Origin: Sulfuricella sp.
GTDB taxonomy: Bacteria > Pseudomonadota > Gammaproteobacteria > Burkholderiales > Sulfuricellaceae
Length of the DNA stretch: 7,574 bases
Direction of reading: 5' to 3'
NCBI GenBank assembly: GCA_019911785.1
Contig: JAIOJM010000296.1
Coordinates: 1 to 7,574, forward strand
Shown here in pieces: positions 6,003-7,574 of this stretch; the first letter of the stretch is position 1, and every line of letters starts with the position of its first letter. Both the position numbers and the translations under genes were made by a program. The notes beneath the pieces are model-generated. The model was not told where the DNA came from. It searched no databases and worked only from the letters and a program-made list of their open reading frames with translations.

Positions 6003-6581
6003 ATGCAACTGACCCATGACAAACTCTACAGCCTGGAGCAATATGCCCGCATCCGTCCCGATTTCCGCGCCAAGGTGATGGAACACAAGAAGCATCGCCG
6101 GGTGCAGATCGGCGACCATGCCGCCCTCTATTTCGAGGACGCCCTCACCATGCAGTACCAGGTGCAGGAAATGCTGCGCCTGGAACGCATCTTCGAGCCG
6201 GAAGGCATACAGGATGAGTTGGATGTCTACAACCCGCTGATTCCAGACGGCAGCAACTGGAAGGCCACCTTCATGGTGGAGTACGAGGACGAGGCGGAAC
6301 GGAAACAGGCTCTGGCTCATCTCATCGGCGTTGAAAAAACAGTATGGGTGCAGGCAGAGGGATTCGGCAAGGTTTACCCCATCGCCAACGAGGATCTTGA
6401 CAGAGAAACCGAAGACAAGACCGCCTCGGTGCACTTTTTGCGCTTCGAACTTACCCCGGAGATGGTCACTGCGGTCAAGCAGTGCGCGACCGTGCGGGCT
6501 GGCATCGAACACCCTGTCTACCGCGAGGAGGCGGAATTACCACCGCAGGTGCGCGATTCGCTGGCCGGTGATTTGATTTAA
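6003..6581 (+). CDS. DUF3501 family protein, unknown function
   Basis: This 192-residue protein has no signal peptide or membrane helix. I recognise it as DUF3501 from its overall sequence: an N-terminal 'D-x-L-x-S-L-E-x-Y' start, an R/K/H-rich stretch at about 24-33, 'L-Y-F-E-D' followed by 'M-Q-Y-Q-V-Q-E-M' at about 40-56, and 'Y-N-P-L-I-P' with 'W-K-A-T' near 77-90. Acidic and His residues are frequent and there is one Cys (near position 159), so it is unlikely to bind an Fe-S cluster itself. No biochemical function is known to me. In my recollection DUF3501 genes tend to sit beside rubrerythrin and GlpC-like Fe-S genes, as here, which suggests a dedicated partner or assembly factor. It is 31 bases behind the Fe-S gene and is followed almost without a gap by the haem-protein gene. 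The first residues (M-Q-L) and the bases around the start are the same as in rubrerythrin. Confidence 0.88.
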   Translation: MQLTHDKLYSLEQYARIRPDFRAKVMEHKKHRRVQIGDHAALYFEDALTMQYQVQEMLRLERIFEPEGIQDELDVYNPLIPDGSNWKATFMVEYEDEAERKQALAHLIGVEKTVWVQAEGFGKVYPIANEDLDRETEDKTASVHFLRFELTPEMVTAVKQCATVRAGIEHPVYREEAELPPQVRDSLAGDLI

Positions 6582-6583
6582 GT

Positions 6584-7258
6584 GTGATGCCACCGATGGG
6601 GATGGTGCGAGCCATAGCGGTTGCCGTCGTGGGGTTGGCTTATGCGCAGATGGGCGCGGCAGAAGTGTCTCGGGCAACGGCGGTAAAGTTCAACACCGTG
6701 TGCACCCGCTGTCATGAGGGTGAGTGTAGCGGGCGCCTGAGCTTTTCTTCCGGCGTTGCGGCTACCCGCAGTCATGTGCGGCGCTACCTCCCCTCTTCTT
6801 CTTCCCTGGAGGTGGAGGAGCTTTTCGCCATCCTCAAGTACACCAAGGAACTCTGCGCCCATTACCCCCTGCCGGACGCCATCCCCGCCGATGGCGTGTG
6901 GGGTGCGGAAGCATTGCGGCAGTGGCGAAGCCCTGAGGGCGAGAGCTACTTCATCCCTTTGGGCAGAATGCGCCCGGGAGTCTATCACCTGGGCTTGCGC
7001 TTTGACGGGAAGGCGGAAGCGAGCGTGCGCATCACCAACGAAAAATTTGACGTGCTGCTGGAAGAGCAACAGTGCAAAGATCAGGCATGTGACTGGACCC
7101 TGCCGGTCGCCGCTGAAGCATTTTATTACCTCCACCTCAAGTCCAGTGCGACGTTGCTGGGTCTGACCCTCTCGCCAGTGGGATTGCACGTTCCTGCCGC
7201 CTTTACTCCTTCCATTAATTCCTGCGTAGCTGAAAAGGTGAGAGCATGGGTTCCCTGA
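6584..7258 (+). CDS. Exported mono-haem c-type protein with C-terminal beta domain, unrecognised family
   Basis: This protein is about 224 residues from the GTG at 6584. ATG at 6587, 6596 or 6602 are equally possible starts and none has a good Shine-Dalgarno. The 2-5 base gap to the DUF3501 stop suggests translational coupling. An N-terminal hydrophobic segment (about residues 8-26) ending in small residues is a signal peptide. One C-T-R-C-H motif (40-44) is a covalent haem c attachment site, with an extra Cys four residues later (C48). Residues 70-92 are a Ser-rich linker and short helix. Residues 118-205 look like a small beta-sandwich, with 'F-I-P-L-G', 'R-P-G-V-Y-H-L' and 'Y-Y-L-H-L' strands. 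Cysteines C91, C164, C169 and C214 may form disulfides. H64 or a Met could be the distal haem ligand; this is not determined. I do not know this family. It would be periplasmic, unlike its cytoplasmic operon neighbours. Confidence 0.75.
   Translation: MMPPMGMVRAIAVAVVGLAYAQMGAAEVSRATAVKFNTVCTRCHEGECSGRLSFSSGVAATRSHVRRYLPSSSSLEVEELFAILKYTKELCAHYPLPDAIPADGVWGAEALRQWRSPEGESYFIPLGRMRPGVYHLGLRFDGKAEASVRITNEKFDVLLEEQQCKDQACDWTLPVAAEAFYYLHLKSSATLLGLTLSPVGLHVPAAFTPSINSCVAEKVRAWVP
7235..7242 (+). promoter_or_regulatory. Internal ribosome binding site inside the haem-protein gene
   Basis: AAGGTGAG lies just before the ATG at 7246 and inside the last codons of the haem-protein gene. The downstream gene overlaps by 13 bases, in another frame. 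The site decides the start of the aminotransferase and implies coupled translation. Confidence 0.6.
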
Positions 7259-7574
7259 GCGAAAAAGGCGGCGGCACTTTCCAGGGCATCAAGCTGTTGC
7301 TGTGCGAAAACCCGCTGCCACCGATTGACGAGGCCATCGCCGCGGCCCAGGCCGAGGTGGCGCACAGCAACTTCTACACCGAGCCCTATTCGGCGCCGCT
7401 GCGCCGGCTTATCAGCGAGCAGCTCGGCGTGCCCGAACGGCTCATTCATATCAACGCCGGCTCCGAGCTCATCCTGCGCCAGATCTTCGACCGCTTCGGC
7501 CAGCAGGTCCATCTGCTGACGCCGACCTATGTACTCTTTCCCGAGATCGCCCAGCACTACACGGAAACACGGCT
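7246..7574 (+). CDS. PLP-dependent class I/II aminotransferase, HisC-like, N-terminal part (3' end outside window)
   Basis: The frame is open from ATG 7246 to the window end, giving 109 complete codons. Motifs of the histidinol-phosphate aminotransferase group are visible in order: E-N-P at 21-23 (the 'NENP' position near the N-terminus), 'Y-T-E-P-Y-S-A-P-L-R-R-L-I' at 44-56 (the 'YPDP...LR..L' region), 'I-N-A-G-S-E-L-I' at 69-76 (the 'GNGSDE' loop that holds the cofactor phosphate), and 'T-P-T-Y' at 92-95. The PLP lysine lies beyond the window. HisC transfers an amino group between glutamate and imidazole acetol phosphate in histidine synthesis, but this fold group also contains other amino-acid and secondary-metabolite aminotransferases. 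The E-N-P and S-E-L-I variants, and the location away from any visible his genes, favour a paralogue over the housekeeping enzyme. It overlaps the preceding gene by 13 bases. Confidence 0.8.
   Translation, partial: MGSLSEKGGGTFQGIKLLLCENPLPPIDEAIAAAQAEVAHSNFYTEPYSAPLRRLISEQLGVPERLIHINAGSELILRQIFDRFGQQVHLLTPTYVLFPEIAQHYTETR

Noticed and set aside
4565..6022. Long open frame (485 codons) on the minus strand opposite the Fe-S gene
   Set aside because: It lies antisense to a gene with clear Fe-S and CCG motifs. Its translation is Gly/His/Val-rich with no recognisable domain, as expected for a stop-free shadow in GC-rich DNA.

Overview
The window is GC-rich DNA from a Gram-negative bacterium. Every gene I can support lies on the + strand, and the layout is compact and operonic. 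The outer-membrane porin, the FtrBCD-type ferrous iron genes and the rubrerythrin sequence suggest a betaproteobacterium, perhaps an iron- or sulfur-oxidising Nitrosomonadales/Gallionellales-like organism. That placement comes from remembered family resemblance only. I see no mobile element, RNA gene or CRISPR array.

Region 1 (1-3951) is an iron-uptake operon. It opens with the C-terminal part of an OprB-family outer-membrane porin. Next come a secreted cupredoxin-like protein (FtrB/EfeO-type), an FTR1 iron permease (FtrC-like) with two RExxE motifs, an unrecognised single-pass membrane protein overlapping the permease stop by an ATGA junction, and a polytopic 4Fe-4S membrane protein (FtrD/NapH-like). 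Together these look like a porin-to-permease route for ferrous iron. The cupredoxin would oxidise or hand over the metal, and the polyferredoxin would move electrons. No P19-type FtrA is visible; it could lie upstream.

Region 2 (3952-4148) is a 197-base intergenic stretch. It holds a plausible sigma70-type promoter and a short 5' leader with nested or alternative GC hairpins just before a strong Shine-Dalgarno. I could not find a convincing terminator for the upstream operon.

Region 3 (4149-7574) looks like a second operon. Its genes are a rubrerythrin without a rubredoxin domain, a GlpC/HdrD-like Fe-S protein with an altered second CCG motif, a DUF3501 protein, an exported single-CxxCH haem protein of unrecognised family, and the start of a HisC-like PLP aminotransferase that runs off the window. 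The gaps shrink along the operon: 68 bases, 31 bases, 2-5 bases, then a 13-base overlap. My inference is that the Fe-S protein replaces the missing rubredoxin as electron donor to the rubrerythrin diiron site, with DUF3501 as a dedicated partner. The rubrerythrin/Fe-S/DUF3501 set, extended by the haem protein and aminotransferase, is the best candidate here for an undescribed system.
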